The notes beneath the pieces were generated by a model, which worked only from the letters and a program-made list of their open reading frames with translations, searched no databases and was not told where the DNA came from. The position numbers and the translations under genes were made by a program. Of a stretch of DNA of 64,000 nucleotides, positions 42,785-50,907 are shown piece after piece (positions within the stretch are counted from its first letter, which is position 1; the number at the start of each line of letters is the position of its first letter). Source of the DNA: Bradyrhizobium sp. 1(2017) (GTDB lineage Bacteria > Pseudomonadota > Alphaproteobacteria > Rhizobiales > Xanthobacteraceae); the NCBI RefSeq assembly GCF_011602485.2, contig NZ_CP050022.2:806001-870000 (forward strand), in the 5' to 3' direction.

Positions 42785-43417
42785 ATGAAGCTGCACGGCT
42801 ATTTCCGCTCCAGCGCCGCCTATCGCGTGCGGATCGCGCTAAACCTCAAGGGCCTCGGCGCCGAGCATCTGCCGCATCATCTGCGCAAGGGCGAGCAATG
42901 TGCGCCCGCCTATCTCGCCATCAACCCGCAAGGCCTGGTGCCGACGCTGGAGGACGATGCGGGCGCAGTGCTGACCCAATCGGTCGCTATCATCGAATGG
43001 CTCGACGAAACCCACCCCGATCAGCCGCTGCTGCCGAAGGATCCGCTGCGGCGTGCCAAGGTGCGCGCCTTTGCGCTGGCGATCGCCTGCGACACCCATC
43101 CGGTGCAGAACCTGAAGGTGCTGGCGCGGCTGCGCGAGCTCGGCCTTGCCGAAGAGAAGGTCCAGGACTGGGCGGCGTGGGTCAACCGCGAGGGGCTGTC
43201 GGCCTGCGAGGCCCTGATCAGGAACGAGGCAGGCCCGTTCTGCTTCGGCGCCGCGCCGACGCTGGCCGATCTCTGCCTGGTGCCGCAGCTCGCCAATGCG
43301 CGCCGCTTCGGCGTCGACGTCTCGGCCTATCCGCGCCTGCTGCAGGCAGAAGCCGCCGCCAAGGCGCTTGCAGCCTTTGCCGATGCCGCGCCGGAGAAGC
43401 AGCCCGATGCCGAGTAA
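42785..43417 (+). CDS. Maleylacetoacetate/maleylpyruvate isomerase (zeta-class glutathione S-transferase)
   Basis: A 210-residue zeta-class GST. The N-terminal S-S-A-A-Y-R-V-R-I-A-L (about 9-19) matches the zeta signature that binds glutathione, followed by N-P-Q-G-L-V-P-T-L and Q-S-V-A-I-I-E-W-L. In a gentisate cluster it most likely isomerises maleylpyruvate to fumarylpyruvate, but the homologous tyrosine-pathway role cannot be excluded. GGGAGG precedes the ATG. The MarR gene begins 11 bases inside its end. Confidence 0.9.
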   Translation: MKLHGYFRSSAAYRVRIALNLKGLGAEHLPHHLRKGEQCAPAYLAINPQGLVPTLEDDAGAVLTQSVAIIEWLDETHPDQPLLPKDPLRRAKVRAFALAIACDTHPVQNLKVLARLRELGLAEEKVQDWAAWVNREGLSACEALIRNEAGPFCFGAAPTLADLCLVPQLANARRFGVDVSAYPRLLQAEAAAKALAAFADAAPEKQPDAE

Positions 43418-43919
43418 GCCGCTGCCTCCGATCACGATGGACGCGGTCTATGCCGCGCCGGGCTATCTGTTCCGGCGCATGCAGCAGATCGCGGTCTCGA
43501 TCTTCATGGAGGAGTGCAAGTCGTTCGATCTGACGCCGGTGCAATATGCGGCGCTGATCGCGATCCACACCCATCCCGGCATCGACGCGACGCGGCTCTC
43601 GGCGGTGATCGCCTTCGACCGCTCCACGCTCGGCAGCGTGATCGAACGGCTCCAGGCCAAGGACTATATCGAGCGCAAGCCGGCGCGCGAGGACAAGCGG
43701 ATCAAGCTGCTCCATCTGACCAAATCCGGCGCCGCGATCCTGCGCGAGATCATCCCGGCCGTGGAGCGCGCCCAGGCGCGCATGCTGGAGCCACTCAAGC
43801 CGGCGGACCGCAAGGCGCTGCTGGGGCTTCTGGTGCAGCTCGTCGACCTCAACAACGAGGCCTCACGCGTGCCGCTGCGCGCCGAGGATGCGCTAGAGCA
43901 TCTGGGCAAGGGCGGGTGA
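43407..43919 (+). CDS. MarR family transcriptional regulator
   Basis: A 170-residue regulator with the MarR winged helix: L-T-P-V-Q-Y-A-A-L-I-A-I, then D-A-T-R-L-S-A-V-I-A-F-D-R-S-T-L-G-S-V-I-E-R-L and the wing R-E-D-K-R-I-K-L-L-H-L-T-K-S-G. ATG 43407 has GGAGAAG upstream and overlaps the GST gene. Being embedded in the aromatic-acid cluster, it is the prime candidate for binding the site repeated at 42612 and 46877; the ligand could be an aromatic acid or its CoA ester. Confidence 0.9.
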   Translation: MPSKPLPPITMDAVYAAPGYLFRRMQQIAVSIFMEECKSFDLTPVQYAALIAIHTHPGIDATRLSAVIAFDRSTLGSVIERLQAKDYIERKPAREDKRIKLLHLTKSGAAILREIIPAVERAQARMLEPLKPADRKALLGLLVQLVDLNNEASRVPLRAEDALEHLGKGG

Positions 43920-43953
43920 GGGGAGTCTCACGCCTCGCGCCTCATTCTCCGCC

Positions 43954-44085
43954 GTCGTCCCGGACAAGCGCAGCGCAGATCCGGGACCCATACGCCGCAG
44001 CTGTGGTTGTGGTGTGAGATGGTCATTGCCGATCTTCGCCAAACCTCTTCCTGTGGTTATGGGTCCCGGCCTTCGCCGCGACGAC
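43954..44085. repeat. Bradyrhizobium-type palindromic repeat, paired-arm copy 4 (diverged)
   Basis: The left arm is altered (GTCGTCCCGGACAAGCGCAG...) whereas the right arm keeps TATGGGTCCCGGCCTTCGCC before a GCGACGAC end. The spacer shares TGGTCATTGCCGATCTTCGCC-type sequence with other copies. It lies between convergent MarR and CoA-ligase genes. Confidence 0.75.
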
Positions 44086-44111
44086 AGCGAATGTGTGGCA
44101 GCGCTCTTCCC

Positions 44112-45725
44112 TCACATCCGCAGCAATGCCTGCCGGTCGATCTTCCCCGTGCCGGTCTTCGGCAGTTCGTCGATGAAGATCATCTCGCGGGGATATTTGT
44201 ACGGCAGCAGCTTGCCCTTGACGTAATCCTGCAGCCGCCGCGTCGCCTCATTCTGGTCGGCAGCGCGGTTGTTCATCACCACCACCGCCTTCAGCGTCAT
44301 CCGTCGGTCCGGCAGCTCCGCGGCGAACACGGCGCATTCGCGGATGTCGGGGTGATCGGCGAGGCACAACTCGACTTCGAGGGGGTAGACCCACTGGCCG
44401 GAAATCTTGATGAGATCATCGGCGCGGCCACGGAAGAAATGAAAACCGTCGGCATCGCGGACGAAGCGGTCGCCGGTGTAGATCCAGCCGCCGTCGCGGA
44501 TCGTCTCGGCGGATTTGTCCGGCCGGTTCCAGTACAGCGGCGTGTTGGAATCGCCGCGCACCCACAAGATGCCTTCCTCGCCGTCGGCGACGTCGCGGCC
44601 GTCCTTGTCGCGCAACGCGACCTCATAGCCGGGTACGCGCAGGCCGGCGGCGCCGAGCTTCTTCTGCTTCGGGCGGTTGGAGAGGTAGATGTGCAGCACC
44701 TCGGTCGAGCCGAGGCCCTCGACGATTTCGAGGCCGGTGAGCGCCTTCCAGCCGTTGAAGACGTCGGCCGAGAGCACCTCGGCTGCGGAGAGCGACATGC
44801 GCAGTGACGAGAAATTCGTTCTCTCCGCGCCCTCGGCCTTCGTCAGCGCGGTGTAGAGCGTCGGCAGGCCGAAGAAGACCGTCGGCTTGTACTGCTCGAT
44901 CGTCGCGAAGATCGATGCGGGCTTCGGCTGGCCCGGCAGCAGCAATGTTGCGGCGCCTGCCGAGAACGGGAAGGTGACGGAGTTGCCGAAACCGTAGGCG
45001 AAGAAGATCTTCGGCACCGAGAAACAGATGTCGTCAGGCGTCAGCTTCAATACGCTTTGTGCGAAGGCAGCCTCGCTATAGGCCATGTCGTGCTGCAGGT
45101 GCACGATGCCCTTGGGCCGGCCGGTGGAGCCGGAGGAGTACATCCAGAACGCCATCTCGTCGCGATGCGTCGGGGCTGCCGCCAGCTCCGTCGAAAACTG
45201 CGCAAGCCAGCCGTCCGCCGCGACCGCGTTCGGCGCGGCGTGGTCGCGCACCTCGCCGTTGACGACGATCAGCGTGCGCAGACCGGTCGCCTCGCAGGCC
45301 TCCGCATTGAAGCGCGCGCAGAATTCGGACTCGGCCACCGCAACGGCAGCGCCGGAATCGGCGAGATAGAATTGCAGGAGGTCCGGCGGCGTCAGCGTGT
45401 TGATCAGGAGCGGCACGAAGCCGGCGCGCACGGCGCCGAAGAACGCGGCCGGATAGGCCGGCGTGTCGTCGAGGAACAACAGCACGCGGTCGCCGCGCTC
45501 GAGGCCAAGCGAGGCGAAGCCATTGCCCCAGCGGCAAGCCTCCGCGCAGAGCTCGGCATAGGTCCGCGTGCCCGCCGGACCGATCAGCGCGAGCGTGCCG
45601 CCGCGGCCCTTGCCGAGATTGTCGAACAGCACGCGGCTGGCGTTATAGGTTTGCGGAACGGCAAAGCCGATCTCGCGCGCGCCCGGGCTGTCCGCGGGCA
45701 CCTGGTCGCGAATGGCGTTGTTCAT
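44112..45725 (-). CDS. Benzoate-CoA ligase family aryl-CoA synthetase
   Basis: A 537-residue AMP-forming ligase: Y-S-S-G-S-T-G-R-P-K-G near 173-183, the family-typical F-S-V-P-K-I-F-F-A-Y-G-F-G-N-S, G-L-G-S-T-E-V-L-H, R-A-D-D-L-I-K-I-S-G-Q-W-V and the catalytic Lys in K-T-G-T-G-K-I-D-R. The aryl-binding region fits benzoate-type acids. Its ATG overlaps the stop of the hydroxylase gene (ATGA), so the two are coupled and the hydroxylase probably works on the CoA thioester. Salicylate or another hydroxybenzoate is the likely acid. Confidence 0.9.
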   Translation of the reverse strand: MNNAIRDQVPADSPGAREIGFAVPQTYNASRVLFDNLGKGRGGTLALIGPAGTRTYAELCAEACRWGNGFASLGLERGDRVLLFLDDTPAYPAAFFGAVRAGFVPLLINTLTPPDLLQFYLADSGAAVAVAESEFCARFNAEACEATGLRTLIVVNGEVRDHAAPNAVAADGWLAQFSTELAAAPTHRDEMAFWMYSSGSTGRPKGIVHLQHDMAYSEAAFAQSVLKLTPDDICFSVPKIFFAYGFGNSVTFPFSAGAATLLLPGQPKPASIFATIEQYKPTVFFGLPTLYTALTKAEGAERTNFSSLRMSLSAAEVLSADVFNGWKALTGLEIVEGLGSTEVLHIYLSNRPKQKKLGAAGLRVPGYEVALRDKDGRDVADGEEGILWVRGDSNTPLYWNRPDKSAETIRDGGWIYTGDRFVRDADGFHFFRGRADDLIKISGQWVYPLEVELCLADHPDIRECAVFAAELPDRRMTLKAVVVMNNRAADQNEATRRLQDYVKGKLLPYKYPREMIFIDELPKTGTGKIDRQALLRM

Positions 45726-46861
45726 GCCGCGTCTCCACCGTTCTTGGCGGTCTCGTAGCGCGCCATGAAGGCCGGGGACATCGCCCGCAGCCGGGAATCG
45801 TCGATGCGGCCGGACCGGGTGATGTAGCTATAGGCGAAATCCAGCACCGGAAGCTGCATGTGCTCGGCGAAGTGCTCGTACCAGAACGCACTGGTGCGTG
45901 CCGCGTTGACGAGCTTCTGCACCACCGGCTTTCGCGCGGCCTGATAGCGATGCAGCGCGGTCGTCAGATGCGCGTCGGATTCCAGCGCCTTGACCAGCGC
46001 GATGGCGTCCTCGATCGCAAGGCGCGTGCCAGAGCCGATCGAGAAATGCGCCGAGTGCAGGGCATCGCCCAGCAGCACCATGTTCTTGAACGACCAGTGC
46101 TCGTTCCAGACCCAGGGGAAGTTGCGCCAGACCGACTTGTTGGAGACCAGGCAATGTCCGCCGAGGGTGTCCGCAAAGACCTCCTCGCAGACGCCCTTGG
46201 ACTGCTCGACGTCCTTGTAGGCGAAGCCGTAGGCCTGCCATGTCGCGTGGTCGCATTCGACCAGGAACGTGCTCATGGCCGGCGAGTAGCGGTAGTGATG
46301 GGCGTTGAAGGCGCCGCGATCGGTCTTCACGAAGGTCTGCGATAGCGTGTCGAAGCGCTTGGACGTGCCGTACCAGACGAACTTGTTGGAGGAGTAGGAC
46401 AGCGAGGTGCCGAAATCACCTTCATAAGCCCGCCGCACCAGCGAATTCAGCCCGTCGGCGGCGACGATCAGATCGTGGCCGTTGAGCTGGTCGATTGCGT
46501 GGACCGGGGTATCGAAGCGCGGGGTGACGCCGGCCTCGAACGCACGCTGCTGCAGGAACTTGAGGAGCTCGAGCCGTCCGATCGAGGAGAAGCCGACCCC
46601 ATCGATCGCGACGCTGTCGCCGCCGAGGTTCAGCGTGATGTTCTCCCAGCTCTCCATATGCGGCGCGATCGCGTCGACCGTTTCGGGGTCGTCGGCACGC
46701 AGGAACTCCAGGGCCTGGTCTGAGAACACGACGCCAAAGCCCCAAGTCGCGTCGGCCGGGTTCTGTTCGAACAGGTCGACCTGATCCTCGGGGTGACGCT
46801 TCTTCCAGAGATAGGCAAAGTAGAGCCCACCGGGCCCCCCGCCAATCACGGCGATCCGCAA
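45722..46861 (-). CDS. FAD-dependent aryl-CoA hydroxylase, salicylyl-CoA 5-hydroxylase-like
   Basis: A 379-residue flavoprotein hydroxylase with G-G-G-P-G-G-L-Y-F-A at the N-terminus, W-G-F-G-V-V-F-S-D near 40 and G-D-A-L-H-S-A-H-F-S-I-G-S-G-T-R-L-A-I-E-D-A near 270, all typical of the salicylyl-CoA 5-hydroxylase and 2-aminobenzoyl-CoA monooxygenase group. The start is TTG at 46861, preceded by GGGAGG; no ATG is available. Predicted role: hydroxylation of salicylyl-CoA to gentisyl-CoA in the cytosol. Unlike the fused long forms it lacks an oxidoreductase tail. Confidence 0.85.
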   Translation of the reverse strand: MRIAVIGGGPGGLYFAYLWKKRHPEDQVDLFEQNPADATWGFGVVFSDQALEFLRADDPETVDAIAPHMESWENITLNLGGDSVAIDGVGFSSIGRLELLKFLQQRAFEAGVTPRFDTPVHAIDQLNGHDLIVAADGLNSLVRRAYEGDFGTSLSYSSNKFVWYGTSKRFDTLSQTFVKTDRGAFNAHHYRYSPAMSTFLVECDHATWQAYGFAYKDVEQSKGVCEEVFADTLGGHCLVSNKSVWRNFPWVWNEHWSFKNMVLLGDALHSAHFSIGSGTRLAIEDAIALVKALESDAHLTTALHRYQAARKPVVQKLVNAARTSAFWYEHFAEHMQLPVLDFAYSYITRSGRIDDSRLRAMSPAFMARYETAKNGGDAA

Positions 46862-46876
46862 CGTCTGCCTCCCTAA

Positions 46877-46900
46877 TTGACAGTATACTTACTATCTAGG
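46877..46900 (-). promoter_or_regulatory. Candidate operator/-10 region of the hydroxylase-ligase operon
   Basis: These 24 bases match 42612-42635 at 22 positions, including ATTGACAGTATACT and ATCTAG. On the minus strand the TATACT can act as the -10 element, 22 bases before the TTG start codon. The -35 is weak, so the operon may need activation, or its repression may be set by this site. It would put both halves of the pathway under one regulator. Confidence 0.65.
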
Positions 46901-47063
46901 GGTAGACTAGTGTGCTCCGGCGTCCGGCGCCAGCAGAATTATCGGCAAGGCGCGGACACGCCAAAGCTCACCTTCGGACACACGTTTTGCGCGTCCAAAA
47001 CGTCAGGTCCGAATCATAGCCAAACCGTGCCGGCTTGGCTATCCGCGCGTCAGACGCAGCGCT

Positions 47064-47264
47064 TCACGTAGACCCGTTCACCAGGACCCTGGTGCAGCGC
47101 ACGGCTGGAACCGGCTTGCGGACCACGACGGCCGCGTTCGGCCCGGCACAGCCGGCGCGATAGACGCCGCGCGCGCATACCACCGCATTGGCGTCGGTGG
47201 CCTCGAAGGTCATGGTGGCAGCGAAGGCAAGCAGCGCAGAAGCGACGAGCAGCAATGAACGCAT
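47064..47264 (-). CDS. Small secreted protein, probable frameshift near the C-terminus
   Basis: A 66-residue frame with a signal peptide (L-L-L-V-A-S-A-L-L-A-F-A-A-T, cleavage near D-A-N-A) and V-V-C-A-R-G-V-Y-R-A-G-C-A-G-P-N, a pattern seen in small Bradyrhizobium exported proteins. The frame ends at V-N-G-S-T-stop, but the adjacent frame continues V-Y-V-K-R-C-V to a stop at 47050, the expected tail of such proteins. One base appears lost near 47075. Function unknown. Confidence 0.6.
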   Translation of the reverse strand: MRSLLLVASALLAFAATMTFEATDANAVVCARGVYRAGCAGPNAAVVVRKPVPAVRCTRVLVNGST

Positions 47265-47395
47265 GTGGTCTTCCAGGGCTTGTCGTGATCAAAAAGAGAT
47301 TCTTGCAAAAGGTTTGCCGTCGCGGACGTGCGGGAATTCATTCCGGCACGCCGTCAATCATTGTTGCGCATTTGGGCGCGTGATCGCGTGCCGCC

Positions 47396-48229
47396 TCATC
47401 GCGCCGCGAACGGGGCCAGCACTTCCTTGCACGCCGGCGACAGCGAGGCGGCATTGCTGGAGATACATTGAACGATGCGGCCGCCGCCCGGCGCGACGCC
47501 GGCGCAGAGCGAGCGGACGTCAGCGCCGCAGGCCGATCTCACGATGAACAGCTCTTCGCGCGGACGCAGCGGGCGTAGCACGATCACGGCTGGCGCAGCC
47601 GCCGCGGAAGCTGCTGTCGCCGGAGCCGCACCCGCGGGTGCCGCCGTTGCGGCAGCGCCGCCGCCGGCCGCGGCGCTCACGGCCTTCTCGCACGCGGGCG
47701 AGACCTTGGCCTTGTTCTTCTCCAGGCATTCGAGCGCGGGAGCGCCGCCCGGCGGCACGCTGGCGCACACCTTGGGATAGTCGGCGCGGCACGCGCTCTT
47801 GACCGCCGCGACCTGCGCGCTACTCGGCTGCTTGGCGGCCGCAGCGGCCTTCGGCGCCGCTGCGGCAGCGGGCTTGGCAGCGGGAGCGGCATCAGCCTTC
47901 GGTGCGGCTGGCGCCGTCTCCGCCTTGGGCGCGGCGTCGCTCTTCGGCGCGGCGGGCGCAGCTTCGGTCTTCGCCGGTTCGACGGCGCGGACCGCGGTCT
48001 GGCATCCCGCCGACAGGCTGGACATGTTCTTCGCCAGGCATTGAACCGCTTCCACGCCGCCGGGCGTCACGCTCGAGCAATGCGCCATGAAATCCGAGCG
48101 GCATGCGGAACGGATGGCGCTCTTCTGGGCCTCGGTCGGCGCTTGCGCGACCGCCCCTGTTGCAGCTGCGAAGAGCGCGGCCGCCAGCAACGCCGCGCGC
48201 GTTGACGCATATTTCAACGTGTTGAACAT
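47396..48229 (-). CDS. Secreted cysteine-rich repeat protein (Cys-rich GLG1-like repeats)
   Basis: A 277-residue exported protein with a signal peptide ending near A-V-A-Q-A. It has three repeats of about 45 residues, each with the pattern S-A-C-R-x-D-x-x-x-x-C-x-x-V-x-P-G-G-x-x-x-x-x-C-L-x-x-N, starting near residues 40, 140 and 230 and separated by Ala/Pro/Lys-rich linkers. The pattern recalls the Cys-rich repeat of eukaryotic GLG1. Likely periplasmic, stabilised by disulfides; role unknown. The internal ATG at 48229 has AGGAAA upstream. Confidence 0.75.
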   Translation of the reverse strand: MFNTLKYASTRAALLAAALFAAATGAVAQAPTEAQKSAIRSACRSDFMAHCSSVTPGGVEAVQCLAKNMSSLSAGCQTAVRAVEPAKTEAAPAAPKSDAAPKAETAPAAPKADAAPAAKPAAAAAPKAAAAAKQPSSAQVAAVKSACRADYPKVCASVPPGGAPALECLEKNKAKVSPACEKAVSAAAGGGAAATAAPAGAAPATAASAAAAPAVIVLRPLRPREELFIVRSACGADVRSLCAGVAPGGGRIVQCISSNAASLSPACKEVLAPFAAR

Positions 48230-48386
48230 CTGAGTGATTTCCTGCCCTGTCGGCATCGCCGACGATTCCTAAAATATGATGCAATCGCAATGGTGGCGAG
48301 TGAGGCCTCGCAAGCAGCATCATTCGCCGCTTTGACCTCACCCGCAAGTCAATTGTGTCGGCGCAATTGCGACGTAATTGACGTCG

Positions 48387-49388
48387 TCAGAGCTTGACCA
48401 TGCGCTTGCCGCGGTTCTCGCCCGCGAGCAATCCGATCAGCGCCTTCGGTGTATTCTCGAGGCCATGGATGATGTCCTCCTGCACCTTCAGTCTGCCGGA
48501 TGCGACCCAGCCCTGGAGGTCGGCGAGCGCGCGCTGGCTCTCCTTCATGTAGTCCATCACGATGAAGCCCTGCATGACGAGTCGTTTCACCACGATCAGG
48601 CCTGGCACGCCGCGCGGACCATGCGCCGAGGGCGCGCCGTCATATTGCGAGATCGCGCCGCAGCAGGCGATGCGGCCGTAATTGTTCATTTGCGGCAGGC
48701 AGGCTTCCAGAATGTCGCCGCCGACATTGTCGAAATAGACGTCGATGCCTTTCGGGGCCGCTGCCCGCAATGCCTTGAACACCGCGCCATCCTTGTAGTC
48801 GACCGCGGCATCGAAGCCGAGCTCGGAGGTCAACCAGTTGCACTTGTCGCTGCCGCCGGCGATGCCGACCACACGGCATCCCCTAATCTTGGCGATCTGG
48901 CCGACGATCGAGCCGACCGAGCCCGCGGCTGCGGAGACCACGACCGTCTCGCCCTCCTTGGGCTTGCCGATCTCGAGGAGGCCGAAATAGGCGGTGAGGC
49001 CGGCGATGCCGAACACGCTGAGCAGATGCGTCATCGGCTCGAGCTTCGGCATCTTGGTGAGATGCTTTGCCGGTACGGCGGCGAATTCCTGCCAGCCGGT
49101 GTCGCCGAACACGATGTCGCCAGGCGCGAGGCCCGGCGCCCTCGAGCTGACGACCTCGGCGATGGCGCCGCCGGCCATCACGCTGTTGGCTTCGACGGCG
49201 GAGCGATAGGTCGCGCCGTGCATCCAGGCGCGGTTGGCGGCGTCGAGCGAGATGTATCGCACGCGCAGCAAGGCCTCGCCGTCCTTCGGCTCCGGCGGTG
49301 CGCTCTCCACCATCTTGAAATGCTCGGGGCCGAGCTTGCCGCTGGGCTTCTCCACCAGAAGAATCTGGCGATTGATGTTGCCGCTCAT
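48387..49388 (-). CDS. NADP-dependent oxidoreductase (zinc-independent MDR, CurA-like)
   Basis: A 333-residue medium-chain reductase with Q-I-L-L-V-E-K-P-S-G near the start, V-V-V-S-A-A-A-G-S-V-G-S-I-V-G-Q for cofactor binding near 150-165, and the family-typical Y-F-D-N-V-G-G-D-I-L-E. No zinc ligands are evident. Members reduce activated double bonds of enones. Monocistronic as far as the sequence shows. Confidence 0.9.
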   Translation of the reverse strand: MSGNINRQILLVEKPSGKLGPEHFKMVESAPPEPKDGEALLRVRYISLDAANRAWMHGATYRSAVEANSVMAGGAIAEVVSSRAPGLAPGDIVFGDTGWQEFAAVPAKHLTKMPKLEPMTHLLSVFGIAGLTAYFGLLEIGKPKEGETVVVSAAAGSVGSIVGQIAKIRGCRVVGIAGGSDKCNWLTSELGFDAAVDYKDGAVFKALRAAAPKGIDVYFDNVGGDILEACLPQMNNYGRIACCGAISQYDGAPSAHGPRGVPGLIVVKRLVMQGFIVMDYMKESQRALADLQGWVASGRLKVQEDIIHGLENTPKALIGLLAGENRGKRMVKL

Positions 49389-49599
49389 GGCGTTCCCCTC
49401 TTGGCTGTTTGACGATTATTGATGCAGCTGCCGCAAAGAAGGCATGCAAGCCGCATGTGTTGTGCGCTGCGTGAAGGCTAGATCGCCACGTTGCAATTCA
49501 CAACGGGAACATCCGGCCAACGCCAACACACGCAAAGCGTGTTGCGTCGCTGTGATATCTGCGACATCATGAAGCGCCGGTGTGCGTTGGGGGTTAGCG

Positions 49600-50898
49600 A
49601 TGTCCAACAGGTTCACGCAATACATTCTGGCCGCGATGGTGCTGGGCATCGTCATGGGCTCGGCGATCTACAACTTCCTGCCCGACACGCGCGCCGAATG
49701 GGCCTCCTCCATCAACCTGATCGCCATGATGTTCCTGCGCCTGATCAAGATGATCATCGCGCCGCTGGTGTTCGCGACCCTGGTCGGCGGCATCGCGCAT
49801 ATGGGCTCGGGCTCGCGGCTCGGCCGCATCTTCGCCAAGACCATGGGCTGGTTCGTCAGCGCCTCCTTCGTCTCGTTGCTGCTCGGCCTCGTGATGGTCA
49901 ACCTGCTCCAGCCCGGTGCGAATTTCCCCGGTACGTTGCCTGAACAGGGCCAGTCCACGGGGTTGCCGGTCTCGGCGTTCTCGATCGAGAAATTCCTCAC
50001 CCATCTGATTCCGACCTCGATTGCGGACGCGATGGCGCAGAATGAGATCCTGCAGATCGTGATCTTCGCGGTGTTTTTCTCCGTGGCGATGGGCTCAATG
50101 CCTGAACGCTCGAAGCCGATCCTGGCGATGATCGACGACGTCGCCCATATCATGCTCAAGGTGACGAGTTACGTGATGCTGTTCGCGCCGCTCGCGGTGT
50201 GGGCTGCCATCACGGCCACCGTCGCCAAGAACGGCCTCGGCGTGCTGTGGAAGCTCGTCGTCTTCATGGGCGGCTTCTATCTCGCGCTCGCCATCCTGTG
50301 GGTCATCCTGATCGTCGTGGGCTTCATCGTGATTGGCCCGCGTTACAGCCATCTGCTGCGGCTGATCCGCGAACCCCTGATGATCGCGTTCTCCACCGCG
50401 AGTTCGGAGGCGGCCTACCCGAAGACGCTGGAGGGGCTGACCAAGTTCGGCGCCTCGTCGCGAATCTCGAGCTTCGTGCTGCCGCTCGGCTACTCCTTCA
50501 ACCTCGACGGCACGATGATGTACTGCACGTTCGCCAGCATCTTCATCGCACAGACCTATCACATCGAGATGTCGCTCGCGACGCAGCTCGCGATGCTCGC
50601 GACCTTGATGATCACCTCGAAGGGCGTTGCCGGCGTGCCGCGCGCGTCGCTCGTGGTGATCGCCTCGACGCTGTCGCAGTTCGGCATCCCCGAGGCGGGC
50701 CTCTTGATGATCATGGGCATCGACACCTTCCTCGACATGGGACGCAGCGCCACCAACGTGATCGGCAACTCGCTCGCGACCGCCGTTGTCGCGAAGTGGG
50801 AGGGCGAGCTCGGACCTGAGCACGAACTCGGACCCGGCGATGCCGTGCCTGACGACATGGTGCCGGGCGAAGTGCCGGCGATGGCCGGCCATGGCTAG
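49600..50898 (+). CDS. Dicarboxylate/amino acid:cation symporter (DctA/GltP family)
   Basis: A 432-residue membrane protein of the DAACS family. It contains the Ser-rich reentrant loop (F-S-T-A-S-S-E-A-A-Y-P near 265-275), G-Y-S-F-N-L-D-G-T-M-M-Y and G-V-A-G-V-P-R-A-S, followed by a helix with D-T-F-L-D-M-G-R-S-A-T-N-V-I-G. It carries glutamate, aspartate or C4-dicarboxylates with cations. ATG 49600 lies behind GGGGGT; an in-frame GTG 49582 is possible. The gene for a Glu/Asp-type binding protein follows after nine bases. Confidence 0.92.
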   Translation: MSNRFTQYILAAMVLGIVMGSAIYNFLPDTRAEWASSINLIAMMFLRLIKMIIAPLVFATLVGGIAHMGSGSRLGRIFAKTMGWFVSASFVSLLLGLVMVNLLQPGANFPGTLPEQGQSTGLPVSAFSIEKFLTHLIPTSIADAMAQNEILQIVIFAVFFSVAMGSMPERSKPILAMIDDVAHIMLKVTSYVMLFAPLAVWAAITATVAKNGLGVLWKLVVFMGGFYLALAILWVILIVVGFIVIGPRYSHLLRLIREPLMIAFSTASSEAAYPKTLEGLTKFGASSRISSFVLPLGYSFNLDGTMMYCTFASIFIAQTYHIEMSLATQLAMLATLMITSKGVAGVPRASLVVIASTLSQFGIPEAGLLMIMGIDTFLDMGRSATNVIGNSLATAVVAKWEGELGPEHELGPGDAVPDDMVPGEVPAMAGHG

Positions 50899-50907
50899 GA
50901 GCAAACC

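Noticed and set aside
31672..44085. CRISPR-like array from spaced repeats
   Set aside because: The repeats are kilobases apart, palindromic and between genes, not regularly spaced short direct repeats; no cas genes are present.
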